Source: Candidatus Eisenbacteria bacterium
GTDB taxonomy: Bacteria > Eisenbacteria > RBG-16-71-46
Reading direction: 5' to 3'
Length of the DNA: 64,000 nucleotides
Assembly: GCA_020847735.1 (NCBI GenBank)
Contig: JADLBL010000020.1
Coordinates: 381,632 to 445,631 of the forward strand
In this document: in pieces, positions 53,468 to 63,148 of the stretch
Position numbering within the stretch: position 1 is the stretch's first letter
Layout of the letters: every line of letters begins with the position of its first letter
Notes under the pieces: generated by a model
Told to the model about the DNA's origin: nothing
The model's input: only the letters and a program-made list of their open reading frames with translations
Database searches by the model: none
Program-made: the position numbers and the translations under genes

Positions 53468-54655
53468 TCAGCGGTAGGCCGCGATCCCCGTGACCTGCTC
53501 GCCGAGCACGAGCGTGTGGATGTTGTGGGTACCCTCGTAGGTCTTGACCGATTCGAGGTTGCACATGTGCCGCATGACCGGGTACTCGGAGGTGATGCCG
53601 TTGGCGCCGAGGATGTCCCGGGCCCGGCGGGCGATCTCGAGCGCGATCTCGCAATTGTTGCGCTTCGCCATCGAGACGTGCTCCGGGCGGCACACGCCGC
53701 GCTCCTTCATGCGCCCGCACTGGAGGGCGAGCAGCTGCGCCTTGACGATCTCGGTGAGCATCTTCGCCAGTTCGGCCTGCACGAGCTGGTAGGAGCCGAT
53801 CGGCTTGCCGAACATGACGCGCGCCTTGCTGTACCGCGCCGCCTCCTCGAAGCAGGCCATGGCTGCCCCCACCACGCCGAAGGCGATGCCGAAGCGCGCC
53901 TGGGTGAGGCAGCCGAGCGGGGCCTTGAGACCGTTGCCCTCGGGCAGCCGGTGCGACTCGGGCACGAACACGTCCTGCAGCACCAGTTCGCTGGTCACCG
54001 AGGCGCGCAGCGAATGCTTGCGCTTCTGCTCGGGCGCCGTGAATCCCCGGGAGCCCTTCTCGACGAGAAATCCGGCGATGGCCTCGCGGCCCTTTTCCGG
54101 ATCGTGGAGCTTGGCCCACACGATCGCGAGGTCCGCCACGGTACCGTTGGTGATCCACATCTTCGCGCCGTTCAGGACGTATCCGCCGTCCACCCGCTTC
54201 GCGCGCGTGATCATGCCTCCCGGGTCGGACCCGAAGTCGGGTTCGGTCAGGCCGAAGCAGCCGATGACCTCGCCCTTCGCCATCCGCGGCAGCCACTTTT
54301 CGCGCTGCTCCTCGGAGCCGTACGCGAAGATCGGGTACATGCAGAGCGAGCCCTGCACCGACGCGAAGCTGCGCAGGCCCGAGTCGCCCCGTTCGAGCTC
54401 CTGCATCGTCAGGCCGTAGGCGACCGGACCGATGCCGGCGCAGCCGTACTTCTCGGGAAGCGTCGCGCCGAACAGCCCCATCCCGGCCAGCTCGGGAATC
54501 ACGTCCTTCGGGAAGTAGGCCTCGTCGTAGGCGTCCTCGACGATGGGGAGGAAGCGCTCGTCCACCCAGTCCCCGACCGCGTCGCGGATCTGGATCTCTT
54601 CCTCGGTGAGCAGCGAGTCAACGTCGTAGAAGTCCATGCGCGTGGCGCGGGGCAT
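53468..54655 (-). CDS. Acyl-CoA dehydrogenase (glutaryl-CoA dehydrogenase-like)
   Basis: The 395-residue flavoprotein oxidises acyl-CoA thioesters to enoyl-CoA and passes electrons to ETF. It has GCFGLTEPDFGSDPGGM (FAD/substrate contact), YVLNGAKMWITNG, RFGIAFGVVGAAMACFE and the catalytic-base segment TYEGTHNIH. The last segment, with the glutamate after KTY, is typical of glutaryl-CoA dehydrogenases, so a role in lysine/tryptophan or aromatic degradation is possible. AGGAG lies 7 nt before the ATG. It begins 26 nt after the glycosyltransferase stop. Confidence 0.92.
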   Translation of the reverse strand: MPRATRMDFYDVDSLLTEEEIQIRDAVGDWVDERFLPIVEDAYDEAYFPKDVIPELAGMGLFGATLPEKYGCAGIGPVAYGLTMQELERGDSGLRSFASVQGSLCMYPIFAYGSEEQREKWLPRMAKGEVIGCFGLTEPDFGSDPGGMITRAKRVDGGYVLNGAKMWITNGTVADLAIVWAKLHDPEKGREAIAGFLVEKGSRGFTAPEQKRKHSLRASVTSELVLQDVFVPESHRLPEGNGLKAPLGCLTQARFGIAFGVVGAAMACFEEAARYSKARVMFGKPIGSYQLVQAELAKMLTEIVKAQLLALQCGRMKERGVCRPEHVSMAKRNNCEIALEIARRARDILGANGITSEYPVMRHMCNLESVKTYEGTHNIHTLVLGEQVTGIAAYR

Positions 54656-54681
54656 GGTCGGCTCCTCGGGCTGGCGGATCG

Positions 54682-56214
54682 TCAGCGCCCGGCGGGCGCG
54701 GAACGCACGGGACGTGCGGGGTCGGCAGGGGCTGCGGAAAACGCCGGGGCAGCATAGCAGATGATGTCGAGAGCCCGGACGCTTCGCGAGCGCGTGAGTC
54801 CCTGCGGCGAGACGAGCCATTCACGATGAGCCGCCGTGTCGCGCCCGGCCGCGAGCGCCGCGGGCAGCAGTCCCCCGGGGTCGTCCGTCCGGGCCCGCAC
54901 GAGCCACACGCGCGGGCGCCGAGCGAGTGCCGGCGCGAGCGCACCGATGTCGGCGCGGGTGATCGCGCCTTCGTGCGCCGGAACGCCTCGCGCATCGAGG
55001 TCGTGGCGCTTCGCGTAGTACGCGAAGACGCCGTCGCGGTACCAGGGCGCCGTGACCAGCACGAGGTCGCCGGGCCGCGCCCCGCGTTCGAGCCAGGCGA
55101 CCGCATCGCGCCACGGCTCCTTGTGAAGGTCGCGGTGAAGGGCGAGCAGCGGTGGCACGCTCGCGGCCACGACCAGCAGCGCGACCAGCGCGCGGCCCAC
55201 ACGCGAAGGCACCCCGGCCCAGCCGGCGGCGGCGAGGATGGCGAGCGCGAGCGAAGAAGCGATCGCCGCGCGCGTCAGGTAGATCGCCGGTCCGGCGAGC
55301 GAGATCACGTACGGCGCGAACAGTGGAACGAGCGCGAGCAGGAGGACCAGCGCCCGGGCGGCGGTCGCGTTCGGAGGGGCCGTGGCGCCGGAGTCGTCGG
55401 CGGGACGGGCGGCGGCCGCCGACGGGCGCCGCAGCGCCGCCAGCAGGACGAGCGACGCGAGCAGGACCAGCAAGGTTCCGCTGCCCGCGAACTCGTGGAG
55501 GGTCCGGACCATCTCGAACGGAACCGGCCGCGCGATCCAGAACGACTGCTGCACGCGCCGGGCCTGCGCGACCAGGACCGAAGCCCACGGCAGGAAGCCC
55601 GCGAACACGACCGCGGCCGGAACCAGCAGCCGCCGCGCGGCCCCGCGCCCCGCCGGCGTGCGCGCCACTCCCGCGAGCACCAGCGCTTCGGCGAACACGA
55701 CGAACAGGCCGTGCGCGTGCGTGTAAAGGAGCGTCAGGGTTGCCGCCGCCCAGCCGATGCGCGCGCGCGGGCGTCCGTCCGCCAGCACCGCGAGCAGGCC
55801 GTCGGCCGAGGCGAGCGAGAGCGCCCCGAGCAGTGCGTAGGGCCGCGCCTCCTGCGCGTACCGGACCTGGAAGGCCGAAAGTGCGACGAGCGCAGCGGCG
55901 CCCCAGGCGGCGGTCTCGCCGAACGCCCGGCGGGCGAGTCGCCAGGTGAAGTAGACGGCCGCGCAGGATGCGGCGACCGACACGGCGCGCAGCGTGGTTT
56001 CGCAGTCGCCGAAGAAGCGCACCAGCAGCTTCACGAGCAGCGGGTGGAGCGGTGGGTGCACGTCGGCGCGGCTCGCCTCGATCAAACCGCGAAGCGGAAG
56101 CCGCGTCAGCCGCCAGGTGAAACCCTCGTCGAGCCACAGGCTCTCGCGCCCCAGCCCCCAGACGCGCAGCGCGATGGCGACGGCCGCGATCGCGAGAGCC
56201 GCGAGCCACGACAT
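54682..56214 (-). CDS. GT39-type membrane glycosyltransferase
   Basis: The 510-residue protein has about 11 membrane segments. The periplasmic motif after the first helix (RESLWLDEGFTWRLTR) has the conserved acidic pair of the ArnT/PMT superfamily, which uses polyprenyl-phosphate sugars, and HPPLHPLLVKLL is a second family motif. The acceptor is unknown. A C-terminal soluble domain of about 120 residues ends the protein. I chose the ATG at 56214 because it starts directly at the first helix; an upstream ATG would add 32 polar residues. Confidence 0.82.
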   Translation of the reverse strand: MSWLAALAIAAVAIALRVWGLGRESLWLDEGFTWRLTRLPLRGLIEASRADVHPPLHPLLVKLLVRFFGDCETTLRAVSVAASCAAVYFTWRLARRAFGETAAWGAAALVALSAFQVRYAQEARPYALLGALSLASADGLLAVLADGRPRARIGWAAATLTLLYTHAHGLFVVFAEALVLAGVARTPAGRGAARRLLVPAAVVFAGFLPWASVLVAQARRVQQSFWIARPVPFEMVRTLHEFAGSGTLLVLLASLVLLAALRRPSAAAARPADDSGATAPPNATAARALVLLLALVPLFAPYVISLAGPAIYLTRAAIASSLALAILAAAGWAGVPSRVGRALVALLVVAASVPPLLALHRDLHKEPWRDAVAWLERGARPGDLVLVTAPWYRDGVFAYYAKRHDLDARGVPAHEGAITRADIGALAPALARRPRVWLVRARTDDPGGLLPAALAAGRDTAAHREWLVSPQGLTRSRSVRALDIICYAAPAFSAAPADPARPVRSAPAGR

Positions 56215-56392
56215 GTGCGAGCCGCGCCGTGCCTCGACGCCGGCATCCTGGGACGAGCGACCGTGGAAATCCACGGCGGTGAGTCTGCCCGAGCGCGCGG
56301 TCGGGCGCACGGAGGATTGCTGGCCCCCGCGCGGTGAGCCGCGCTACCCTGCCCCGCATGTCCCGCACCCACGCCCATCCGGAGGTGAACCC

Positions 56393-58093
56393 GTGCGTTC
56401 CCGACTCCTCGTCCTCGCGGCGGCCGCGCTGATGATGTCCGCCGGTGTGCAGACCACGTTCGCGGCGCGCGGCGCGGCGACCCGCTCTCCCGTCTATGCC
56501 CGCCACGGCATGGTCTGCGCGGCCCAGCCGCTCGCCGTGCAGGCCGGGCTGCGCGTGCTCGAGGAGGGCGGCAGCGCCGTGGACGCGGCCATCGCGGTCA
56601 ACGCCTGCCTCGGCCTCATGGAGCCGACGTCGAACGGCATCGGCGGCGACCTGTTCGCGATCGTCTGGGATCCGAAGGACCAGCGCCTGCACGGGCTGAA
56701 CGCCTGCGGGCGCTCGCCGCTGGCGCTGACCGCGGCGAAGGTGAAGCCCGAGGCCGACGGCACCATTCCGCTTTACTCGCCCTACTCCTGGAGCGTTCCG
56801 GGGACGGTGGACGGCTGGGCGGAACTGCACGCGAAGTACGGCAAGCTGCCGCTCGCGCGCGACTTGGCGCCGGCGATCCGCTACGCCGAGGAAGGGTTCC
56901 CGCTCTCGCCGGTCATCGCGTCCGACTGGGCGCGGGGCGCGGCGCGCATGAAGGACATGCCCGGCTTCGCCGAAGTGTTCATGCCCGGAGGTCACGCGCC
57001 GCGCGAAGGCGAGATCTTCAAGAACCCGGCGCTCGCGAAATCGCTGCGCCTGATCGCCGAGAAGGGCCGCGACGCCTACTACCGGGGGCCGATCGCCGAC
57101 GAGCTGGTGCGCTACTCGCAGGCGCAGGGCGGTTTCTTCTCGAAGGAGGACTTCGCGCGGCACACGTCGGAGTGGGTGGATCCGGTCTCGGTCAGCTACC
57201 GCGGCTACGACGTCTGGGAACTTCCGCCGCCGGGGCAGGGGATCGCCGCGCTGCAACTGCTGAACATCATGGAGAACTACGACCTGCGCGCCATGGGCCG
57301 GAACTCGGCCGACTTCTGGCACCTGTTCACCGAGGCGAAGAAACTCGTGTTCGCCGATCGCGCGCGCTACTACGCCGACCCAGACTTCGCCAGGGTGCCG
57401 GTCCGTGAACTGCTGTCGAAGGCCTACGCGAAGGAGCGCGCGAAGCTCATCGATCCGAAGGTCGCGGCGACGAAGGACGTGCCCGGTGACCCGGCGGCGC
57501 TCAATCGTCCGGAGACCACCTACTTCTGCACCGCCGACGGCAGCGGAATGATGGTCTCGATGATCCAGAGCAACTACACCGGTTTCGGCTCGGGCTACGT
57601 GGTTCCGGCGCTCGGCTTCGGACTGCAGGACCGGGGGAATCTTTTCGACCTGCGGCCCGGCCGCCCCAACTCGCTGGAGCCGGGAAAGCGGCCGTTCCAC
57701 ACCATCATCCCGGCGTTCATGACGAGGAACGGCCAGCCGCTCATGGCCTTCGGCCTGATGGGTGGCGACATGCAGCCGCAGGGCCACGCGCAGGTGATCG
57801 TCAACCTCGTGGACTTCGGCATGAACCTGCAGGAGGCCGGCGACGCCATTCGCTTTCATCACACCGGCTCGTCGGAACCGACCGGCACGGTGATGGTGGA
57901 CGGCGGCGTCCTGCACATCGAGGACGGCCTGCCCGACTCGCTGCTCGCCGAGCTGCGCCGCCGCGGGCACCGGATCGAGCCCGAGCCCGTCGGCGCCTAC
58001 GGCGGCTACCAGGCCATCTGGCGCGACCCGGCGACCGGTGTGCTGAGCGGTGCGACGGAGAAGCGCAAGGACGGCTGCGCGGCCGGGTACTGA
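56393..58093 (+). CDS. ggt: Gamma-glutamyltranspeptidase family hydrolase
   Basis: A periplasmic N-terminal-nucleophile enzyme, 566 aa, that cleaves gamma-glutamyl bonds such as those in glutathione. It has a signal peptide (about 1-25), EEGGSAVDAAIAVNACLGL, SNGIGGDLFAIVWD, PGTVDGWAELHAKYG, and the autocleavage site before the catalytic threonine (PETTYFCTADGSG, replacing the usual TTHFSVVD). GGAGGTGAAC precedes the GTG by 7 nt. A -10-like TACCCT (56345-56350) lies about 40 nt upstream. Confidence 0.93.
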   Translation: MRSRLLVLAAAALMMSAGVQTTFAARGAATRSPVYARHGMVCAAQPLAVQAGLRVLEEGGSAVDAAIAVNACLGLMEPTSNGIGGDLFAIVWDPKDQRLHGLNACGRSPLALTAAKVKPEADGTIPLYSPYSWSVPGTVDGWAELHAKYGKLPLARDLAPAIRYAEEGFPLSPVIASDWARGAARMKDMPGFAEVFMPGGHAPREGEIFKNPALAKSLRLIAEKGRDAYYRGPIADELVRYSQAQGGFFSKEDFARHTSEWVDPVSVSYRGYDVWELPPPGQGIAALQLLNIMENYDLRAMGRNSADFWHLFTEAKKLVFADRARYYADPDFARVPVRELLSKAYAKERAKLIDPKVAATKDVPGDPAALNRPETTYFCTADGSGMMVSMIQSNYTGFGSGYVVPALGFGLQDRGNLFDLRPGRPNSLEPGKRPFHTIIPAFMTRNGQPLMAFGLMGGDMQPQGHAQVIVNLVDFGMNLQEAGDAIRFHHTGSSEPTGTVMVDGGVLHIEDGLPDSLLAELRRRGHRIEPEPVGAYGGYQAIWRDPATGVLSGATEKRKDGCAAGY

Positions 58094-58096
58094 CGC

Positions 58097-58136
58097 GGCG
58101 GATCCTCGCGCGGCGCCCGCCGCACGAGGGTCCGCC
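58097..58136. terminator. Long bidirectional hairpin between convergent ggt and rnk genes
   Basis: GGCGGATCCTCG (58097-58108) pairs with CGAGGGTCCGCC (58125-58136) at 11 of 12 positions, and the interior GCGGC/GCCGC extends the stem. It is the longest simple stem in the window and sits midway between two convergent stop codons. Confidence 0.65.
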
Positions 58137-58147
58137 ACAGCCCGGCC

Positions 58148-58609
58148 CTACTCGCCGGGCTGCCCTGCTTCGTCCACGGACGCCGCAGCGAGTTTGAGCT
58201 GTTCCTGCCCCGCCGCCTCGGGCTGAAACAGCACCTGCACGATCCGAAAGCGCCGCGTGCCGGCCGGGACGTTCCATTGGACAACGTCGCCTTCGCGGCC
58301 GCCGAAGATGGCGGTGCCGATCGGTGCGAGCACCGACAGCTGGCCCGATTCGAGATCGGCGAAATCGGGATAGACCAGCGTGTAGTCGAGCTCCTCGCCG
58401 GAGTCCTCGTCGCGCAGTCGCACGCGGCTCTGCATGGTAACGACGCGGGGGTCCACCTCGGTCGGCTTCACGATGTCGGCCCGGTCCAGTTCCCCCCGCA
58501 GGGGTTCGAGCGCACGCCGATCAGCGCCGCGGCGCGCGGCCAGCGTGCCGATCAGGTTGCGCAGCCTCAGGGCGTCGTGCTCCGTGACGGTGATTCGCTT
58601 CTCCTTCAT
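58148..58609 (-). CDS. rnk: Rnk/GreA C-terminal domain protein, copy 1
   Basis: The 153-residue protein has an N-terminal coiled region (about 1-50) and a GreA/GreB-type C-terminal FKBP-like domain (VTMQSRVRLRDEDSGEELDYTLVYP, LSVLAPIGTAIFGGREGDVVQW). This is the Rnk arrangement, named regulator of nucleoside diphosphate kinase, which binds RNA polymerase near the secondary channel. GGAGG lies 10 nt before the ATG. A second copy lies about 460 nt upstream on the same strand. The C-terminal tail after residue 135 is not conserved between copies. Confidence 0.9.
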   Translation of the reverse strand: MKEKRITVTEHDALRLRNLIGTLAARRGADRRALEPLRGELDRADIVKPTEVDPRVVTMQSRVRLRDEDSGEELDYTLVYPDFADLESGQLSVLAPIGTAIFGGREGDVVQWNVPAGTRRFRIVQVLFQPEAAGQEQLKLAAASVDEAGQPGE

Positions 58610-59072
58610 GGCTTCGAATCCTCCATTTCGTCGGGTTCGTCAACGGCGGTTCGTGAGAGCGGGCGGCCCGCCCATCGGGCTCGTGGCAGCGCGTGAACAT
58701 GGACCGTTTTCGGGCCGGCGTGAATCGCGTCGTCCGGGTGCATCCTGCGCGTCTCCACGCCCGGGCGTCCATCGGGTGCATTGCTCGGGAAGCGCGCCGG
58801 GGGCGGCCATGGCGGCGATGGCACCGCAACGACGGGAGCCGCGTGTCCCCGGCAAGCGAGCGCCGCGCCGCCAGATCTCGGCCGCGCGGGCCCCGGGACA
58901 ACGTGGCAGGCCGCCGGGTCAGCCCGGCGGCGGGTGCGGCCTGCCGGGCGAACCCGAGGGTCGTTCGAGCGGGCGGCGCACGAACGGGTGCGCGGCGGGC
59001 GATGCGCCCGCCGCGCGCGAGGCGCTGCCCGGCGACGGCGCCGCCGGGCTCAGGGGAATCACGCCTCCCCGC
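58610..59072. other. 463-nt gap between the two rnk paralogues
   Basis: I see no convincing gene here. The few open frames have Arg-rich composition and no ribosome site. There are short GC-rich inverted repeats but no terminator with a T-run and no clear promoter for the downstream rnk copy. Confidence 0.4.
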
Positions 59073-59576
59073 CTATCCGGTGGCCGGATGCGGCCGGCCG
59101 GCCAGAGGGAACGGCCGGCGGGCAGGGGACTCCCGGACGTCGGACCGGGTCAGGAAGGTCTTGACGTGATCCTGGCCGGCGGCTTCCGGCTGGTGGAGCA
59201 CCTTTTCGATTCGGAACCGACGCGTGCCTGCGGGAACATCCCAGGCGACGAGGTCGCCCTCCCGGTAACCGAGGATCGCGGTCCCGATCGGAGCGAGCAC
59301 CGAGAGCCGTCCCGAGGCGAGGTCCGCGTGCTGCGGATAGACCAGCAGGTACTCAAGCGCCCCGCCCGTGACCTCGTCGCGCAGCCGCACCCGGCTGTGC
59401 ATCGTCACCACGCGCGGGTCCACGTGCAGCGACGGCACGACGTTCGCCCGGTCGAGTTCGCGGCGAAGCTCCTCGGCCGCGCGCCGGTCGGGCCCGAACC
59501 GGGCCAGCACCCCGGCGACCATCGTCCGCAGACGCACGGCGTCGAGATCGGTCACTTCGATGCGGTTGTCGTACAT
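59073..59576 (-). CDS. Rnk/GreA C-terminal domain protein, copy 2
   Basis: The 167-residue paralogue of the preceding Rnk protein. Shared blocks include DPRVVTM.SRVRLRDE, LSVLAPIGTAI.G.REGD and VPAGTRRFRI. The N-terminal helices differ more. The last 25 residues are Pro/Arg-rich and unlike copy 1. AAGGAG lies 10 nt before the ATG. It is divergent from the LysR gene across an AT-rich control region. Two different Rnk proteins side by side suggest distinct effects on transcription. Confidence 0.88.
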   Translation of the reverse strand: MYDNRIEVTDLDAVRLRTMVAGVLARFGPDRRAAEELRRELDRANVVPSLHVDPRVVTMHSRVRLRDEVTGGALEYLLVYPQHADLASGRLSVLAPIGTAILGYREGDLVAWDVPAGTRRFRIEKVLHQPEAAGQDHVKTFLTRSDVRESPARRPFPLAGRPHPATG

Positions 59577-59849
59577 GCTCGCGTCTCCTTGCAGGAGGTC
59601 GTCGTCGCCATGCCGGCCCCCCGATCCGTGGGCTGCCGCCGCGGGACGGCGGGTGGGGCGCTCCGTGGGGGTTCTCCCGCGGCGTCCCGCCGGGTTCCTC
59701 GCCCGGGCGCTCACCGCGTCCCGCCGTCCCTTGTCCCTGTCGGGGGTGTGGTCCACCGCCGACGCCGGCAGGTTCGACGATTCCCCGTGCCCGCTCCAAT
59801 AGATAGTTTGAGCGGAAGCAATCGGTTATTTCGATGTATGGTGCCGGTC
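59577..59849. promoter_or_regulatory. Divergent control region of rnk copy 2 and the LysR gene
   Basis: The segment 59798-59840 is markedly AT-richer than its surroundings (CAATAGATAGTTTGAGC, CAATCGGTTATTTCGATG), as expected for promoters and a LysR operator. AATA near 59799 and TTATT near 59827 form a loose dyad. No clear -35/-10 pair can be fixed. The other 200 nt, towards rnk, show nothing. Confidence 0.4.
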
Positions 59850-60773
59850 ATGGAGCGACTGAACTACCACCACCTGCTGTACTTCTGGATGACCGCGCGG
59901 GAGGGCAGTGTTTCGCGCGCCGCGGCGCGGCTGCGTCTGGCTCAACCGACGCTGAGCGGGCAGATCCGCTCGCTCGAAGGCGCGCTCGGCGAGCGATTGT
60001 TCGAGAAGGCGGGGCGCCGCCTGCAGCTCACCGACGCCGGCCGGCTCGTGCTCGGCTACGCCGACGAAATCTTCGAGACGGGCGAGGAGCTGATGGACGC
60101 CGTGCGCATGCGGCCGACGCGCCGGCCGGGACGACTGACGTTCGGCCTCTCGGACGTCGTCGCCAAGCCGGTCGCGCACCGCCTGATCCTGCCGCTGCTC
60201 GACTCGCCCGACCCGCCGCGGCTGGTGGTGCGCGAGGACAGTCCCGAGAAGCTGCTCGCCGGGCTGGTGGCGGGGGACCTCGACGTGCTGCTGCTCGACG
60301 CGCCGCCGGGGCCCGACGCGGGCGTGCGGGTCTTCAGCCGGCTGGTCGGGGAATCGGGCGTCACGCTGCTGGCGGTTCCGCGCCTCGCGGGGCGCTACCG
60401 TCGGCGATTTCCAAAGTCGCTCGACGGCGCGCCGTTCCTGATGCCGGGCCGCACGACCGGGCTGCGCCGTTCGCTCGAAGCGTGGTTCGACCGGCACGGC
60501 GTCCGTCCGCACGTGGTCGGGGAGTTCGACGACAGCGCGCTCGTCATGGTTTTCGGGCAGGGCGGAAGCGGCATCTTCGCCGTGCCGTCCGTCGTCGAGC
60601 GGGACCTGCGGCGCCGGCAGGGATTCGCGCGCGTCGGCAACGTCGAGGGCGTGCGCGAGCAGCTGTTCGCGGTCTCGCTGCAGCGGCGCTTCAACCATCC
60701 GGCCATCGAGGCTCTGAGCGAGCGGGCGCGCAGCGAACTCCACGGCCGCCGCCGGCCCCGGAAGCGGGACTGA
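59850..60773 (+). CDS. LysR family regulator (NhaR-like)
   Basis: The 307-residue protein has an N-terminal winged helix (LNYHHLLYFWMTAREGSVSRAAARLRLAQPTLSGQIRSLE, helix-turn-helix near 18-37). A periplasmic-binding-protein-like effector domain follows. The opening MERLNYHHLLYFW is typical of NhaR. No sodium/proton antiporter gene is adjacent; the fused E1 dehydrogenase gene follows after 150 nt. An in-frame ATG at 59838 would add four residues. Confidence 0.92.
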   Translation: MERLNYHHLLYFWMTAREGSVSRAAARLRLAQPTLSGQIRSLEGALGERLFEKAGRRLQLTDAGRLVLGYADEIFETGEELMDAVRMRPTRRPGRLTFGLSDVVAKPVAHRLILPLLDSPDPPRLVVREDSPEKLLAGLVAGDLDVLLLDAPPGPDAGVRVFSRLVGESGVTLLAVPRLAGRYRRRFPKSLDGAPFLMPGRTTGLRRSLEAWFDRHGVRPHVVGEFDDSALVMVFGQGGSGIFAVPSVVERDLRRRQGFARVGNVEGVREQLFAVSLQRRFNHPAIEALSERARSELHGRRRPRKRD

Positions 60774-60847
60774 TCCGGCCCGGGCCCGCGCCGCCGGCGT
60801 CGCGGACGCGGACCCTGGAGCGGCGCGCGATGGCGCACGATCCGGGT

Positions 60848-60877
60848 TTGCCCCGGCTCGTGAGCGTCCGTTACATT
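60848..60877 (+). promoter_or_regulatory. Promoter of the fused E1 dehydrogenase gene
   Basis: TTGCCC (60848-60853) and TACATT (60872-60877) are 18 nt apart, leaving about 40 nt of leader before the ATG at 60924. Confidence 0.45.
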
Positions 60878-60923
60878 CGTGTTCCTCCGCGTCGCTCTGG
60901 CGTCTTCCAACGGGGACTCCTCC

Positions 60924-63056
60924 ATGGCTTCCGCCAAGACCTCGACCGCCGCCGTCCGCCATGCCGGATTGACGGCCGAAGACCTGATCGGCCTCTACCG
61001 GACGATGGTCACCTCGCGCCGCACCGACGACGAGGAGATCCGGCTCAAGAAGTTGAACCTGACCTTCTTCCAGATTTCGGGCGCCGGGCACGAGGCGGTT
61101 CTGGCGGCGGCGGGGAAGGCGCTCCGGCCCGGCCACGACTACTTCTATCCCTACTACCGCGACCGCGCGCTCTGCCTGCAGCTCGGCATGACGGTGAAAG
61201 AGATGCTGCTCTCGTCGGTCGGGGCCGCCGAGGATCCCAACTCGGGCGGCCGGCAGATGCCGAGCCACTGGGGCCATCGCCGGCTCAACATCGTGTCGCA
61301 GTCCAGCCCGACCGGAACGCAGTTCCTGCAGGCCGTCGGCGCGGCCGAGGCGCTGGTGAAGTACCGCGACCTCGAGGCACGGCATCCCGAGTTGAAGGGC
61401 GTCGCGCACGGGGACGAGGTCGTCTACGTCTCGACGGGTGACGGCGCGACCAGCCAGGGCGAGTTCTGGGAGGCGCTCAACAGCGCGTGCAACCTGAAGC
61501 TCCCGGTCCTGTTCCTCGTCGAGGACAACGGCTATGCGATCTCGGTGCCGGTGGACGTGCAGACCGCGGGCGCCAACATCGCCGAGCTGGTGAAGGGCTT
61601 TCCCAACCTGCACTGGGTCGGCGAGGTGGACGGCAACGATCCGGTGGAGTCCTTCCGCGCGCTCACCGAGGCGGTCGCCTACTGCCGGGCCCGCCGGGGT
61701 CCGGCGTTCGTGCGCGCGAAGGTGACCCGGCCCTATTCGCACTCGATGTCGGACGACGAGACCAAGTACAAGCCGCAGGCGCAGCGGGACGCCGAGGCCG
61801 AGCAGGACTGCCTGCGGACGTTCAGCCGCTGGCTCGTCGAGGAGCGCCTCCAGACGGCGGAGCAGATCGAGAAGCTGCACGCCGAGGTCGCGGCCTCTGT
61901 GCGCAGGGCCTCCGAGGAGGCCCAGCTCTCGCCGCAACCCGCGGTGCACACCGCGACCGCGTACGTGTTCTCTCCCAACGTGGACCCGGCTTCGGACCGT
62001 TTCGTCGCGAAGGCGGCGCCCGAGCACCCGGACCAGGCCGAGACCATCCTGCAGAGCATCAACTTCACGTTGCGCGACGAGATGCAACGCAACTCGCGCA
62101 TCGTGGTCTTCGGCGAGGACGTCGCCGACGCTTCACACGAGCACGTCCTGAGCGAGGTCAAGGGCAAGGGCGGCGTGTTCGGCGTCACGCTCGGACTGCA
62201 GAAGCAGTTCGGCGGCAAGCGCGTCTACAACTCGCCGCTGGCCGAGGCCAACATCGTCGGCCGCGCCATCGGCATGGCCACGCTCGGCTTCAAGCCGGTC
62301 GTCGAGATCCAGTTCTTCGACTACATCTGGCCGGCGATGATGCAGATTCGCGACGAGCTGGGTTACATGCGCTATCGCTCGAACAACGCCTGGAGCTGTC
62401 CGGTCGTGATCCGCACCGCGTACGGCGGCTACCTGGGCGGCGGCGCGCCGTACCACAGCCAGTGCGGCGAGAGCATCTTCGCGCACTGCCCGGGGCTGCG
62501 CGTCGTGCTGCCGAGCTGCGCGAGCGACGCGGCCGGGCTGCTGCGCACGGCGCTGCGCTGCGAGGATCCGGTGCTGTTCCTCGAGCACAAGCACCTCTAC
62601 CGCCAGCCCTACGCCAAGGAGCCCTACCCCGGGGCGGAGTACACGGTGCCGTTCGGACGCGCGCGCGTCGTGCGACCGGGCTCCGACGTCACGATCGTGA
62701 CCTACGGCGCGCTCGTGCAGCGCAGCTATCTCGCCGCGCAGGAGCTGGCCGAGGAAGGGCTGGACGTCGAGGTGCTCGACCTGCGGACGATGCAGCCGCT
62801 GGACTTCGCCAGCGTGGCGGCATCCGTCGCCCGCACCGGACGAGTCGTCGTCGCGCACGAGGACACGTTGTTCTGCGGCTTCGGCGCCGAGGTCGCGGCG
62901 CGCATCGCCAGCGAGTGCTTCATGGACCTCGACGCTCCCGTGCGGCGGATCGGGGCGCTCGATACGCCGATCGCCTACGCGCCGAAGCTCGAGGAGGAGA
63001 TCCTTCCCCACAAGAACGACCTCGTGAGGGCCGTTCGGGAGATCGCCGCCTTCTAA
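60924..63056 (+). CDS. 2-oxoacid dehydrogenase E1, alpha and beta subunits fused
   Basis: A thiamine-diphosphate decarboxylase component of a branched-chain 2-oxoacid or pyruvate dehydrogenase complex. The 710-residue protein joins an alpha domain (about 1-340; TPP motif [16 protein letters not shown]...VEDNGYAIS) to a beta domain (about 385-710; [53 protein letters not shown]-type loop). Separate subunits are the rule; the fused form is known for BCKDH-type E1 in Bacteroidetes-like groups. No E2 or E3 gene is in view. I chose the ATG at 60924; a GTG at 60879 would precede it by 15 residues. Confidence 0.93.
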   Translation: MASAKTSTAAVRHAGLTAEDLIGLYRTMVTSRRTDDEEIRLKKLNLTFFQISGAGHEAVLAAAGKALRPGHDYFYPYYRDRALCLQLGMTVKEMLLSSVGAAEDPNSGGRQMPSHWGHRRLNIVSQSSPTGTQFLQAVGAAEALVKYRDLEARHPELKGVAHGDEVVYVSTGDGATSQGEFWEALNSACNLKLPVLFLVEDNGYAISVPVDVQTAGANIAELVKGFPNLHWVGEVDGNDPVESFRALTEAVAYCRARRGPAFVRAKVTRPYSHSMSDDETKYKPQAQRDAEAEQDCLRTFSRWLVEERLQTAEQIEKLHAEVAASVRRASEEAQLSPQPAVHTATAYVFSPNVDPASDRFVAKAAPEHPDQAETILQSINFTLRDEMQRNSRIVVFGEDVADASHEHVLSEVKGKGGVFGVTLGLQKQFGGKRVYNSPLAEANIVGRAIGMATLGFKPVVEIQFFDYIWPAMMQIRDELGYMRYRSNNAWSCPVVIRTAYGGYLGGGAPYHSQCGESIFAHCPGLRVVLPSCASDAAGLLRTALRCEDPVLFLEHKHLYRQPYAKEPYPGAEYTVPFGRARVVRPGSDVTIVTYGALVQRSYLAAQELAEEGLDVEVLDLRTMQPLDFASVAASVARTGRVVVAHEDTLFCGFGAEVAARIASECFMDLDAPVRRIGALDTPIAYAPKLEEEILPHKNDLVRAVREIAAF

Positions 63057-63104
63057 GCCGTACGAAATTTCCCATTCGCGGCAGGTAAACGTTTTCAGTT
63101 TCGA

Positions 63105-63144
63105 CCGGGCCGCGGCCACGATTCTTAATGTGGTCGCGGCCCGG
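63105..63144 (+). terminator. Strong stem-loop after the E1 gene
   Basis: CCGGGCCGCGGCCAC (63105-63119) pairs with GTGGTCGCGGCCCGG (63130-63144), 15 positions with one G-T wobble, around a 10-nt AT-rich loop. It lies about 50 nt after the stop codon and is followed by GATTT rather than a long T-run. Confidence 0.6.
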
Positions 63145-63148
63145 CGAT

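Noticed and set aside
58521-58901. Small genes in the gap between the rnk copies
   Set aside because: Frames on both strands are Arg-rich, overlap each other and lack ribosome sites; no domain is recognisable.
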